A stretch of 64,000 nt of DNA from Casimicrobium huifangae (GTDB taxonomy: Bacteria; Pseudomonadota; Gammaproteobacteria; Burkholderiales; Casimicrobiaceae). This document shows, one piece after another, positions 1 to 9,023 of the stretch. Within the stretch, counting starts at the first letter, position 1; each line of letters opens with the position of its first letter. The notes below the pieces were generated by a model. It was not told the origin of the DNA and did not search any database. It was given only the letters and a program-made list of their open reading frames with translations. A program made the translations under genes and the position numbers. The stretch lies in NCBI RefSeq assembly GCF_009746125.1, contig NZ_CP041352.1:2216436-2280435 (forward strand), read 5' to 3'.

Positions 1-2
1 AT

Positions 3-1160
3 ATCGAGAACGCCGCCTTCAGCATGGGCGCCACGCGCTGGCGGGTATTTCGCACCATGACGCTGCCGCTGGCGCTGCCCGGTATTGCCAACGCCTTCCT
101 GCTGCTGTTCGCCTGTTCGTTGGCGGATTTCGCTACGCCGCTGATCCTGTCGGGCAATGGCTTCCCGGTGCTGCCGACCGAAGCCTTCCTGCAGATCACT
201 GGCCAGTTTGATCTGCGCGGCGGGGCGCTGCTGTCGATCCTGCTGCTGGTGCCGGCGGCGATTGTTTTCTTCCTGCAGCGCTACTGGCTGGCGGGCCGCA
301 GTTTCGTCACCGTGAGTGGCAAAGCCGGATCGAAGAGCAGCGTCGAAATCCTCACGCCGGGCATGCGCTACATGCTGTTCGCCGCCTGCGGTGTGGTGGC
401 GGCGGCGGTGGCCTACTTCTATCTGGTGCTGCTGTTCGCCTCGCTGGTGGTGGCCTTCGGCGCCAATCACTCGCTGACCTTCAAGCACTATCACGTGATC
501 TTCACCGAAGGCATCCCGGCGATCCGCGACACGCTGATCATCGCGGCGATTGGCATGCCGCTCGGTGGACTGTACGGTGTGCTGGTGGGCTATCTGGTTG
601 CGCGCAAGCAGTTCATCGGGCGCCGCACACTGGAGCTGGTGTCGATGATCAACTACGCACTGCCCGGCACCATCGTTGGCATCGCCTATCTGCTGGCCTT
701 CAACGAAAAACCGCTGGAGCTGACCGGCACCGCGACCATCATCATCGCCTGCTACATCTTCCGCTACAGCCCGACCGGCATCCGCGCGACGGTCGCACTG
801 TTGCACCAGATCGACAAGAGCCTCGAAGAGGCCTCGGAAAGCCTCGGCGCCAGCAGCTTCACCACCTTCCGCCGCATCACGCTGCCGCTGATCATGCCGG
901 CGTTCTTCTCGGGGCTCGGCGTGGTGTTCATCCGTTCGATGACGGCGATCAGCGCGACGATCTTTCTCATCTCGATCAACTGGACGCTGGTGACCGTGCG
1001 CATCCTGGAGAACATGACCGAGCTCTCGCTCGGGCCGGCGGCGGCATTCTCGGTGTTCGTCGTGGTGGTGGTTTACGTGGTGCTCTGGGTCATCGGCAAG
1101 CTGCTCGCACGCTTCCGCACGGGCGAGGGCGGGCGCGTGGAAAGCATTCTTGGAGGTTAA
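3..1160 (+). CDS. ABC transporter permease, two-domain iron(III)/FbpB type (5' end missing)
   Basis: This is the C-terminal part (385 residues) of an inner-membrane permease, truncated by the window edge. The reading frame is already open at base 3. Two copies of the EAA loop that docks the ATPase are visible. The first is at the very start (ENAAFSMGA then LPLALPGI). The second is near residue 275 (LEEASESLGA then LPLIMPAFFSG). Two EAA loops in one chain indicate a fused, double permease as in FbpB/AfuB/ThiP-type importers, which usually exceed 500 residues. Many hydrophobic segments lie between them. The ATPase follows at once and its ribosome-binding site overlaps this gene's end, so the two are co-transcribed. 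Substrate (ferric iron, thiamine or another small ligand) cannot be fixed because the binding protein lies outside the window. The iron-type assignment is inference from the fused architecture and the ATPase. Confidence 0.85.
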   Translation: MENAAFSMGATRWRVFRTMTLPLALPGIANAFLLLFACSLADFATPLILSGNGFPVLPTEAFLQITGQFDLRGGALLSILLLVPAAIVFFLQRYWLAGRSFVTVSGKAGSKSSVEILTPGMRYMLFAACGVVAAAVAYFYLVLLFASLVVAFGANHSLTFKHYHVIFTEGIPAIRDTLIIAAIGMPLGGLYGVLVGYLVARKQFIGRRTLELVSMINYALPGTIVGIAYLLAFNEKPLELTGTATIIIACYIFRYSPTGIRATVALLHQIDKSLEEASESLGASSFTTFRRITLPLIMPAFFSGLGVVFIRSMTAISATIFLISINWTLVTVRILENMTELSLGPAAAFSVFVVVVVYVVLWVIGKLLARFRTGEGGRVESILGG

Positions 1161-1164
1161 TGGC

Positions 1165-2288
<1,124 letters not shown>

Positions 2289-2292
<4 letters not shown>

Positions 2293-2840
2293 AAAAACTG
2301 CTTCAACGTCACTGGTGCCTGTATGGCGCAGCGCTGATCGCCGTCGCCGGATTGGGGCTGGGTATCAACCTGGCTGCGGCGCAAGGCGATGGCAAGGCGG
2401 TGGCGCTGCACGGTGCCGACGCGGTGTTTGCCGCAGGCGACGTGGCGGTGGTCTGGGCGGTGCTCAAACAGCCGACCGCAGACAAGCCGGACCGCGCGGC
2501 GGTGTGGCTGCGGGTAGTCAACACCGGGCGCAAGTTCAGCCATGTCGCCATTGACGGCGTCGATCCCTTCAGCAAGAAGCGTGAACGGGTGGAGAAGGGC
2601 GTAACGCTTGGGGCGGAGGCGCGCATTGAGTCCGACCGCGACAGCTTTGCCGATTTCACCAGCCGCGAAATCCACTTCTACCGGAGCGAGGCCGACTGGC
2701 GCGCCGACAAACCGGCGGTGACGGTGTACTACCTCGGTGTGCCCGACACGACACCGGAATTCGCCAGCCGAGACGCGATGGACCGTTACCTGAGCACGGC
2801 GAAACTGGTGTCGCACCACCCGACGGAACTGAAGAAGTAG
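2289..2840 (+). CDS. exported protein of unknown function, coupled to ABC importer
   Basis: I do not recognise this 183-residue protein. It begins with a basic n-region (MKKLLQRH) and a hydrophobic stretch ending LAAAQGDG, a plausible signal peptide of about 34 residues, so it is probably periplasmic. The rest is soluble, rich in charged residues and without cysteines or an obvious motif; a segment around GVDPFSKKRERVEKG is strongly charged. Its start overlaps the ATPase stop by 4 bases, which implies translational coupling and suggests a role tied to the importer, for example as a periplasmic accessory. That role is inference from position only. It is too short to be a typical iron-binding protein of such systems. 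Confidence 0.7.
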
Positions 2841-2859
2841 TCGCGCGGCTCGCCTGCGA

Positions 2860-3543
2860 TCAAGACCAATCAAGGCGCGGCAGAATCCCGAGCAGATCGA
2901 GCGGCTTGCCAATCTCGTGATGCGCGCCCCAACTACGGGCGTGCCCGATGTCCGGCACGTAGCCGTAGGTAGCAAGAACGGGCTTCATGCCGGCGGCGAG
3001 GCTCGCGCGCATGTCGCTCTCGCCATCGCCGACGAACCAGCAGTCGGTTGCCTCAATCTCGGCATCGCGCGCGGCCAGCAGCAGCGGCGCCGGGTGCGGC
3101 TTCGGTGTTGGTGTGCTGTCACCGCACACCACGGCGGCTGGCGTGAAGGCACGGTCGCGCAGCAATTCGTGAATCATCGGCTCGGCCAGCCGCGAATTCT
3201 TGTTGGTCACGATGCCCCAGATCAGGCCGCGGCGTTCCAGCGCGATCAGCAGCTCCAGCACGCCATCGAAGAGGTGGGTGTGGTCCAGCTTGCGGCGGTC
3301 GTAGATAGCCAGAAAGCGTTTGCGCTGCGCGTCGTAGTCCGGGTCGTCGGGTGTCAGGCCGAGCCCGGCTTTCAGCAGGCTGCGGGCACCATAGGTGGCA
3401 TACGGCCGCAGCGACTCGAGCGGAAGCGCGGGCATGCCATCCTCGACGCGCATGTCGTTGACAGCACCAGCGAGGTCCGGCGCACTGTCGACGAGGGTGC
3501 CGTCGAAATCAAAAAAAACGGCGCGGGGCAAACTCATGGCCAT
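2860..3543 (-). CDS. gph: HAD-family phosphatase, phosphoglycolate phosphatase-like
   Basis: About 227 residues. HAD motif I is FDFDGTLVD just after the start (nucleophile and acid Asp), motif II is the Thr in IVTNKNS, and motif III/IV is a Lys followed by GDGESDMRAS. Phosphoglycolate phosphatase removes phosphate from 2-phosphoglycolate; close HAD relatives (pyrophosphatase PpaX, phosphosugar phosphatases) cannot be excluded. Start choice: ATG 3543 (or ATG 3537) puts motif I near the N-terminus as usual. An in-frame TTG at 3588 would add 15 residues and begins next to the intergenic repeat, so I reject it. No strong ribosome-binding site precedes either ATG. It is the last gene of a minus-strand series, separated from nudB by the repeat element. 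Confidence 0.82.
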   Translation of the reverse strand: MAMSLPRAVFFDFDGTLVDSAPDLAGAVNDMRVEDGMPALPLESLRPYATYGARSLLKAGLGLTPDDPDYDAQRKRFLAIYDRRKLDHTHLFDGVLELLIALERRGLIWGIVTNKNSRLAEPMIHELLRDRAFTPAAVVCGDSTPTPKPHPAPLLLAARDAEIEATDCWFVGDGESDMRASLAAGMKPVLATYGYVPDIGHARSWGAHHEIGKPLDLLGILPRLDWS

Positions 3544-3589
3544 TGGGCAGTGCCGGCGCAACGGGTAATCGGAAACATCAAAAGGCAAT

Positions 3590-3705
3590 CAACTTTATTC
3601 AGGAATGGCGAACGATCAGGGCTCCAGGCGCGAAATGATCAATAGTCGACTTTTCATCGAAATACCGGTTGAGCCCAGATTGGTCAAGGCTTCCAGCAAA
3701 AAGCC
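3590..3705. repeat. dispersed intergenic imperfect palindrome, copy 1
   Basis: The right arm (3646-3705) is 60 bases starting TCGACTTT, with AGCCC at positions 27-31 and ending AAAAGCC. It aligns without gaps with arms at 27024, 31300 and 45392. The left arm (3590-3649) is a degenerate inverted copy sharing the central TCGA and carrying GGGCTC in the mirrored register, so the unit can fold on itself. It lies 11 bases beyond the nudB stop codon, between nudB and the phosphatase gene. I do not know a named family that matches. It may be a MITE-like or REP/ERIC-like element acting at a transcript 3' end. Confidence 0.75.
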
Positions 3706-3716
3706 AATACGGCACG

Positions 3717-4178
3717 CTAAGACGATGGCGAGCAATGAAGTGCCGCGATTTTGACTGAAAGAGCGTCAAATACCGCAGCGTTGCTCCATGAGGTCACCGT
3801 TGTGGCAGCAGCGGCGAACGGCAGCCACTGCCAGGCGACGTGCTCGCGCGGGGCCAGCGTCGGTGTCAGCGTGGACGGCAGGCGCAACGCGAAACAGCGC
3901 TCTCGGTTGTGCGTGATGCCCGGCGGGTAGCGGTACCGCCAGCGCGGATAGATGCAGTAGACGCTCTCGTAGTCGAGGTCAATCAAGCCGCCGAAATCGG
4001 CCGCACGAAAGCCGGTTTCCTCATCGACCTCGCGGGCAGCTGTCTCGGCAAACGATTCGCCTTCGTCCTGCGATCCGGTGACCGATTGCCAGAAGCCGGG
4101 ATAGTCAGCGCGCTCAATCAGCAGCGTCTGGCCGTCGTCAGTGAAGATGACGACTAGAACCGAACGGGGGATTTTCAT
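3717..4178 (-). CDS. nudB: Nudix hydrolase, dihydroneopterin triphosphate diphosphatase-like
   Basis: 153 residues. The full Nudix box spans residues 35-57 (starts GSQDEGESF, ends REVDEETGF), matching G-x5-E-x7-REUxEExGU, which binds the catalytic metal. The N-terminus (MKIPRSVLVVIF) and the segment GFWQSVTGS are typical of NudB, which hydrolyses dihydroneopterin triphosphate in folate synthesis. Other Nudix substrates remain possible. It starts 27 bases after the small membrane gene on the same strand and is probably co-transcribed with the RNase/barstar genes upstream. The repeat element follows directly after its stop. Confidence 0.82.
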   Translation of the reverse strand: MKIPRSVLVVIFTDDGQTLLIERADYPGFWQSVTGSQDEGESFAETAAREVDEETGFRAADFGGLIDLDYESVYCIYPRWRYRYPPGITHNRERCFALRLPSTLTPTLAPREHVAWQWLPFAAAATTVTSWSNAAVFDALSVKIAALHCSPSS

Positions 4179-4205
4179 TGGCTGTGGATCGGGGATTTTT
4201 GGGCG

Positions 4206-4427
4206 CTACCGCCACCAACGCGAGGCGTCGATGATTGCATGGAGTGGCGAGTCGTCGTGATCGTCCGAGTTTCGTGCAATCAGGCAGTTGCGTCCCCACA
4301 AGGCTAAAAACACTGCGACGATCCAGAACCACCAGAAGGCCCGGCCCGGCCAACGCAGAAAAGCGAACAGGCCGATGACGACCAGAATCGCAGCGGCCGC
4401 GAAGCAAAAAAGCGCAAAGCCCCGCAC
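4206..4427 (-). CDS. small membrane protein of unknown function
   Basis: 73 residues beginning with GTG 12 bases after the barstar stop. Two hydrophobic helices are visible, about residues 5-24 (GFALFCFAAAAILVVIGLF) and 28-46 (GRAFWWFWIVAVFLAL). A short polar tail with DDHDDS follows. No family is recognised and there is no clear ribosome-binding site, so translation may depend on coupling to barstar. A longer reading frame in another phase overlaps this region, but only this frame gives a coherent two-helix protein. Because it sits between the barstar and nudB genes, it may belong to the RNase/inhibitor unit; that is inference. Confidence 0.5.
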   Translation of the reverse strand: MRGFALFCFAAAAILVVIGLFAFLRWPGRAFWWFWIVAVFLALWGRNCLIARNSDDHDDSPLHAIIDASRWWR

Positions 4428-4439
4428 CGGAACGAGCGC

Positions 4440-4772
4440 TCAGGCAAGCACCACGCGGAACACGCGATCTTTCTCGCCCCACCAGATACAGGCTTCGTCG
4501 AGGATATCGAGCAGCGTTGTCCAGTCATCGCCGAAGCGCTTGTCGCCCCCCTTGCTGTCGAGTAGCAGCGCAGTGATCGAGGCGCCTGGTGGCCCTTTTG
4601 CCCAGCCGTCATCCATCAGGCAATCGGCGAGGGCGTCCCAGTTATGCCCGAAATGGCGGGGCAGCTTGAGCCCGGCGGCGAGCGCCTCCAGCAGGGCTTT
4701 CTTCGAACGGACGCCTTTTAGGTCAACCTTGAGGACGGTCTCGGCGCGGAAATCATGCACGGCGTTTTTCAT
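4440..4772 (-). CDS. barstar-family ribonuclease inhibitor
   Basis: 110 residues, the usual size of barstar. The family hallmark is visible at about residues 40-52 (HFGHNWDALADCLMD), which corresponds to the acidic helix of barstar that plugs the ribonuclease active site. It has no signal peptide, so it acts in the cytoplasm and would protect the cell from ribonuclease that has not yet been exported. It lies 33 bases downstream of a gene for an RNase Sa-like secreted ribonuclease, on the same strand. Bacillus barnase and barstar and Streptomyces RNase Sa and its barstar homologue are the known precedents for this pairing. Direct inhibition of the neighbour is inference. Confidence 0.88.
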   Translation of the reverse strand: MKNAVHDFRAETVLKVDLKGVRSKKALLEALAAGLKLPRHFGHNWDALADCLMDDGWAKGPPGASITALLLDSKGGDKRFGDDWTTLLDILDEACIWWGEKDRVFRVVLA

Positions 4773-4805
4773 GGCAACCCCTCGGTGTTCTGCGTACGGT
4801 ACGGG

Positions 4806-5195
4806 TTAACGGACGATGCACTTGAACGACTGGTAGTGGTCGTCGCTGTAGTAGCAAGGCTCCGTCGCGCGCTGGTCGCCACCGCAAACAATGCGTCGCG
4901 CGCCGCGATTGCGCGCGCCCGGCGTACGCACGGTGTATTCGTGGTAGTAGCCGCGTGGAGCTTTGGGCAGAATCCGCTCGCGGTTGCCGAAGACGACACC
5001 ATCCCGACCATGTGGAAACGGGCCGCCGGAGGCGATCAGTGCCAGGGTGTCCCGTCCCTGTTTTGGCAGCTCGGCGACCGTGATGCTCTGGCCCAACGCG
5101 CAGGCACCCCGGGCAGCAACAGGGGCCGACAGAAGCGACAGACAGGCGAGCAAGGTCGCCGCTGCAAGTCCAAATCGTGATGAGCCTGATCGCAT
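4806..5195 (-). CDS. secreted guanyl-specific ribonuclease, RNase Sa/barnase superfamily
   Basis: 129 residues: a signal peptide (about 1-29, ending APVAARG) and a mature domain of about 100 residues, the size of RNase Sa. The motifs GPFPHGRDGVVF, YYHEYTV, TPGARNRGARR and DDHYQSF match RNase Sa closely. By that alignment the catalytic residues Glu54, Arg65, Arg69 and His85 correspond to Glu86, Arg97, Arg101 and His120, all present. It should cleave RNA 3' of guanosine outside the cytoplasm. Start choice: ATG 5195 gives a normal signal peptide and is preceded by GGGGTT; an upstream in-frame extension to 5330 has no family support. The barstar gene follows immediately. Cysteines at 32, 104, 114 and 126 could form disulphides. 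Confidence 0.9.
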   Translation of the reverse strand: MRSGSSRFGLAAATLLACLSLLSAPVAARGACALGQSITVAELPKQGRDTLALIASGGPFPHGRDGVVFGNRERILPKAPRGYYHEYTVRTPGARNRGARRIVCGGDQRATEPCYYSDDHYQSFKCIVR

Positions 5196-5268
5196 GACAA
5201 CCCCCGCGCAAACTGAACAGGGCACCGATAAAAGTCGCAGATCGGAGCCGAACGATACGAAGCGTAAC

Positions 5269-5688
5269 CTACTGGCCAGCCTTCCAGCTGCGGTACTCGA
5301 TCTTGATGCAGTGGTTCTGCACAACCGCAATGCCAGCGTCGCGTGCGATCTGCGCAGCTTCTTCGTTCATCACCCCAATCTGCATCCACAGCACCTTCGG
5401 CTTCAGCGACATGGCCGCGACAGCGCGGGCCACCTCGACCATCTCTTCGCTGCGACGGAAGCAATCCACGATATCCACCGGCACCGCAATTTCACTCAAG
5501 GCGCCGACGCACGGCTCTCCAAGGATGCTTTGTCCGGCAGCACGCGGATTCACCGGGATGATGCGGAAGCCGGCCCGCTGCATCACTTGCGCCACCTCGA
5601 AGCTTGGGCGGCTCGGGTTGTCGGACAGACCAACCACGGCAATCGTTTTCGCGGTGGTGAAGAGATCGTCGTAGCTGACTTCAGACAT
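5269..5688 (-). CDS. CoA-binding (Rossmann) domain protein, YccU-like
   Basis: 139 residues forming a single CoA_binding_2 domain. The nucleotide-binding start is TIAVVGLSDNPSRPS near residue 15, followed by GFRIIPVNPRAAGQSILG and, towards the end, VLWMQIGVMNEEA and QNHCIKIEY, which are conserved in the YccU family. The family is thought to bind CoA or acyl-CoA, but the cellular role is not settled. It precedes the RNase gene by 73 bases on the same strand, so they may share a transcript, though no functional link is apparent. Confidence 0.85.
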   Translation of the reverse strand: MSEVSYDDLFTTAKTIAVVGLSDNPSRPSFEVAQVMQRAGFRIIPVNPRAAGQSILGEPCVGALSEIAVPVDIVDCFRRSEEMVEVARAVAAMSLKPKVLWMQIGVMNEEAAQIARDAGIAVVQNHCIKIEYRSWKAGQ

Positions 5689-5713
5689 AGTGCAATGAAC
5701 CCGCAGCTGATCG

Positions 5714-6982
5714 TTAGCGAACGCGGCGGAACGACGAGATGCTGTCGTTCATGCCGGGTGGCATTTCGTTGTACTGGCCTGGGCCGAGCGTGAGGCAGCG
5801 GCCACGGTAATTTGAATCCTCGCAGAATTGCCAGGTGCCGAAGCTGATGAAGATCGACGAGGTGGCATCGTTGAGGCCACTTGACCCAAGATCGGCAACA
5901 TCACCCGTGGCGCGCACCGTGCGGCCGTTGAAATTGCTGTGTTCATAGAGCCACACCGGATGGCGGCTGCGCCCGGCGCCCTGGTCCATCACCACATAGG
6001 CGCCGCCGCCCGGTACCAGGCCGTTCCAGCTCGGCTCGCCCACGCGGCGCAGCGACGAAATCGAGCGATCAAGCTGTGGCGGCAGACGGCGGTAGTCGCC
6101 CGGCCCGAACACCATGCAGCTGCCACCGAAATCACGATCTTCGCAGGCCTCCCAGTTGCCGCCGAACACGCGCATCGACTGGATGCGGTCATTGAAACCA
6201 CTGTTGCGCAGGTTGTCGATGTCGTTGTCCAGCGTCATCGCGGCGCCGGTGAAATTGGGGTTGGTGAATACCTCAACACGGACGCGATCATTGTTCCATG
6301 CCGGTGGCGGTGCAACCGGCGGCGGCGCGACCGCAATCGGTGGAACCGCTGGCAGCGGCGTCGGACGACCGCCATCGACGACGCGCACACTGACGATGCG
6401 GTAGTTCAGCTGCGAGCCCAGATCGTTGTATTGCCCGGGTGGCAGTGCCTGGCAACGGCCGCCGAAGTTGTAATCGGTACAGACCTCCCAGGTGCCGCCG
6501 GTAACAATGGCGGACGCAGCGGTGAACCGGCTGCCGGCGTCGATATCAGCAATGCTCTGCTCGTAGGTCATGGTGCGGCCACGGAAGCCAGTGCGATCAT
6601 AGAGCTGGATTCGGGCGGGCGCGTAGCCGACGCCGGCCGACGCATAGGTGACATCGCGAAGCGACATGACCGTGTCGCCGTAGCGGCCACCCAGTTCACG
6701 GTAGTCGCCGGGCGACAGGCGGCGGCAGTCACCGGTGAAGTTGGCGCCGGTGCAGGCTTCCCACACGCCGGTCGCAACCCGCAGCGAACGCGCAGCGCCG
6801 ATGGGCAGATTGGCCTCGGACCGCGAGATGCGCGCAAAGGCGCCAGTGAAATCGCGCCCGCTGTAAAGCCAGACGTCGGAAGCGGCGGCAACGCCGGATG
6901 ACAGCGCAGCAAGCAGCAAGGCCCCCACGGCAATTTTGGGCGCACCGCCGAAAGCGTGTCGGGTGCGGCTGGAAATGTTCAT
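5714..6982 (-). CDS. exported protein with four beta/gamma-crystallin domains
   Basis: 422 residues. ATG 6982 is preceded by AGGAGGA at good spacing and gives a signal peptide ending about residue 33 (SSGVAAASD), so I use it rather than an upstream start. The mature protein holds four tandem units of about 85-100 residues. Each has a first motif with a Y/F-x6-F-x-G pattern (VWLYSGRDFTG, IQLYDRTGFRG, VEVFTNPNFTG, VWLYEHSNFNG). A second Cys-containing motif follows (WEACTGANFTGDC, WEVCTDYNFGGRC, WEACEDRDFGGSC, WQFCEDSNYRGRC) and leads into PGxY. Eight Greek-key motifs in all. A proline-rich linker separates domains 2 and 3. Such domains often bind calcium in microbes; the function here is unknown. 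Confidence 0.88.
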   Translation of the reverse strand: MNISSRTRHAFGGAPKIAVGALLLAALSSGVAAASDVWLYSGRDFTGAFARISRSEANLPIGAARSLRVATGVWEACTGANFTGDCRRLSPGDYRELGGRYGDTVMSLRDVTYASAGVGYAPARIQLYDRTGFRGRTMTYEQSIADIDAGSRFTAASAIVTGGTWEVCTDYNFGGRCQALPPGQYNDLGSQLNYRIVSVRVVDGGRPTPLPAVPPIAVAPPPVAPPPAWNNDRVRVEVFTNPNFTGAAMTLDNDIDNLRNSGFNDRIQSMRVFGGNWEACEDRDFGGSCMVFGPGDYRRLPPQLDRSISSLRRVGEPSWNGLVPGGGAYVVMDQGAGRSRHPVWLYEHSNFNGRTVRATGDVADLGSSGLNDATSSIFISFGTWQFCEDSNYRGRCLTLGPGQYNEMPPGMNDSISSFRRVR

Positions 6983-7083
6983 ACGGCGTCCTCCTGCGAG
7001 TAATTGAGGCCTGGCCGCGATGCATTGACGCGAAGCGGACGGCCGGGGCACATCGATGCCCAACGCTGATTAGAATCGGCGCG

Positions 7084-7111
7084 TTGACAGTCGATCTTTC
7101 ACTGGTAGCGT
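7084..7111 (+). promoter_or_regulatory. possible sigma70 promoter of the peptide importer operon
   Basis: A perfect -35 hexamer TTGACA (7084-7089) is followed after 16 bases by TAGCGT (7106-7111), a poor -10 match (3 of 6). It lies 38 bases upstream of the first permease gene in the gap after the divergent crystallin gene. The weak -10 keeps confidence low. Confidence 0.35.
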
Positions 7112-7149
7112 AGCGCAAATATCGCCACCAGCCACCACCAAAACTCTGA

Positions 7150-8130
7150 ATGCTGGCGTTTCTTCTCCGTCGACTGACGCAATCACTGCTGGTGCTGCTG
7201 GCGATGAGCGTGCTGGTATTCGTCGGCGTCTACCTGATCGGCAACCCGGTTGACATCCTGATCAGCAGTCAGGCCGATCAGACCGAGCGCGATCGTGCGA
7301 TCGTTGCACTGGGGCTCGACAAACCGCTGTGGGCACAGTACGGCAATTTCGTTCTTGGCGCCATAACTGGCGATCTCGGGCGCAGCTTTGCGCATGGCGT
7401 GCCAGCGCTGGAACTGATACTCAACCGCATGCCGGCGACGCTGGAGCTGGCCTTCGTAGCAATGCTGCTCGCTGTTGGCATTGGTATCCCGCTCGGCCTG
7501 ATCGCGGGCCTGAGACCGAATGGTGTCATTGGCAAGACCATCATGGCCGGTTCAATTCTTGGCTTCAGTTTGCCGACCTTTTGGGTGGGGCTGATGCTGA
7601 TCATGCTTTTCGCGGTGTTTCTCGGCTGGTTGCCGTCAAACGGACGTGGCGAAACGCGGGAGATATTTGGCGTTGGCTGGAGCTTTCTCACAGCAGATGG
7701 CTGGGCCCATCTAATCCTGCCGGCGGTGAATCTGGCGTTATTCAAACTGTCGCTGCTGATCCGGCTGACGCGCGCCGGTGTGCGTGAGGCGCTGGCGATG
7801 GACTACGTGAAGTTCGCCCGCGCCAAGGGGCTGTCGGCGTCGCGCATCGTCGGGGTGCATGTGCTGAAGAACATCATGATCCCCATCGTCACCGTGATCG
7901 GGCTTGAGTTCGGTTCGGTGGTTGCCTTTGCGGTGGTGACCGAAAGCGTGTTTGCCTGGCCCGGTATGGGCAAGTTGCTGATTGACTCAATCAATGTGCT
8001 GGACCGACCGGTGATCGTGGCCTATCTGTTGATCATCGTGAGTCTCTTTGTGTTCATCAACCTGCTGGTGGACCTGGCTTACTCCGCGCTCGACCCGCGC
8101 GTGCGGCTTGGCGATGCGGGAGCGCATTGA
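7150..8130 (+). CDS. peptide-type ABC transporter permease (DppB/OppB family)
   Basis: 326 residues with six predicted membrane helices, beginning with the characteristic MLAFLLRRLTQSLLVL. The N-terminal GNPVDILI segment and the EAA-like loop VREALAMDYVKFARAKGLS (about residue 210) are typical of DppB/OppB. It forms half of the inner-membrane channel of a peptide, nickel or oligopeptide importer. Its stop overlaps the start of the next gene by one base (TGATG), and four genes follow in tight overlap. Substrate cannot be told from the permease. Confidence 0.9.
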   Translation: MLAFLLRRLTQSLLVLLAMSVLVFVGVYLIGNPVDILISSQADQTERDRAIVALGLDKPLWAQYGNFVLGAITGDLGRSFAHGVPALELILNRMPATLELAFVAMLLAVGIGIPLGLIAGLRPNGVIGKTIMAGSILGFSLPTFWVGLMLIMLFAVFLGWLPSNGRGETREIFGVGWSFLTADGWAHLILPAVNLALFKLSLLIRLTRAGVREALAMDYVKFARAKGLSASRIVGVHVLKNIMIPIVTVIGLEFGSVVAFAVVTESVFAWPGMGKLLIDSINVLDRPVIVAYLLIIVSLFVFINLLVDLAYSALDPRVRLGDAGAH

Positions 8131-9023
8131 TGGCCAATGCAGTGCAGGCCGGCAATTCACTATGGCGCGAAAAGGCCGGTGAATTTGCGGCCGACCGCAT
8201 GGCGATGTTCGGTCTGGTGCTGTTTGTGCTGATCGTGCTGGCGGCGCTGGGGGCACCATGGCTGTCGCCGCAGAACCCCTACGACCTGTCGCAGCTGGAC
8301 GTGCTTGATGCGCGTCTGCCGCCGGGTAGCGCGGCGGCGGATGGCGGGCACTATCTGCTCGGCAGCGACGAGCAGGGGCGCGATCTGCTGTCGGCGATCC
8401 TCTACGGGTTGCGTATCAGTCTCGGTGTCGGCGTGGTTTCAACCCTGATTGCCGTGACGCTGGGCCTGCTGATCGGCCTGCTGGCCGCCTACAAAGGGGG
8501 GCGCTGGGACAGTGTGATCATGCGCGTGGTCGACATCCAGTTGTCGTTCCCGGCCATCCTGATCGCACTGATTTTGCTTGCGGTCCTCGGTCAGGGCATC
8601 GGCAAGATCATCGCGGCGCTGGTCACCGTGCAATGGGCGTACTACGCACGAACCGTGCGCGGTGCGGCGCTTGCCGAGAAAAACAAGGATTACATTGCCG
8701 CCGCACAGGGGCTCGGCTTGTCAGCTGGACGCATTGTGCTGCGTCATTTACTGCCAAACTGCCTGCCGCCGCTGATCGTGGTGGCGTCGGTGCAAGTGGC
8801 GCATGCGATAGCACTAGAGGCAACCTTGTCGTTTCTTGGGCTGGGTTTGCCGATTACGGAGCCATCGCTCGGGTTATTGATTGCCAACGGTTACCAATAT
8901 CTGCTCTCCGGCAAGTATTGGGTCAGCTTCTTCCCCGGCGTTGCGCTGTTGCTCACCATCGTCAGCATCAATCTCGTCGCCGATCAGCTTCGGGATGTGC
9001 TGAATCCGAGGCTCGCGAAATGA
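8130..9023 (+). CDS. peptide-type ABC transporter permease (DppC/OppC family)
   Basis: 297 residues and the partner of the preceding permease. It has the N-terminal DppC/OppC pattern: a short cytoplasmic segment, a first helix near residue 27 (MFGLVLFVLIVLAALGAPWL), a periplasmic stretch with GSDEQGRDLLSAILYG, then five more helices. The EAA loop reads AALAEKNKDYIAAAQGLGLS near residue 180. ATG 8130 is used; a TTG three bases earlier is in frame but less likely. The end overlaps the ATPase gene by ATGA. Confidence 0.9.
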   Translation: MANAVQAGNSLWREKAGEFAADRMAMFGLVLFVLIVLAALGAPWLSPQNPYDLSQLDVLDARLPPGSAAADGGHYLLGSDEQGRDLLSAILYGLRISLGVGVVSTLIAVTLGLLIGLLAAYKGGRWDSVIMRVVDIQLSFPAILIALILLAVLGQGIGKIIAALVTVQWAYYARTVRGAALAEKNKDYIAAAQGLGLSAGRIVLRHLLPNCLPPLIVVASVQVAHAIALEATLSFLGLGLPITEPSLGLLIANGYQYLLSGKYWVSFFPGVALLLTIVSINLVADQLRDVLNPRLAK

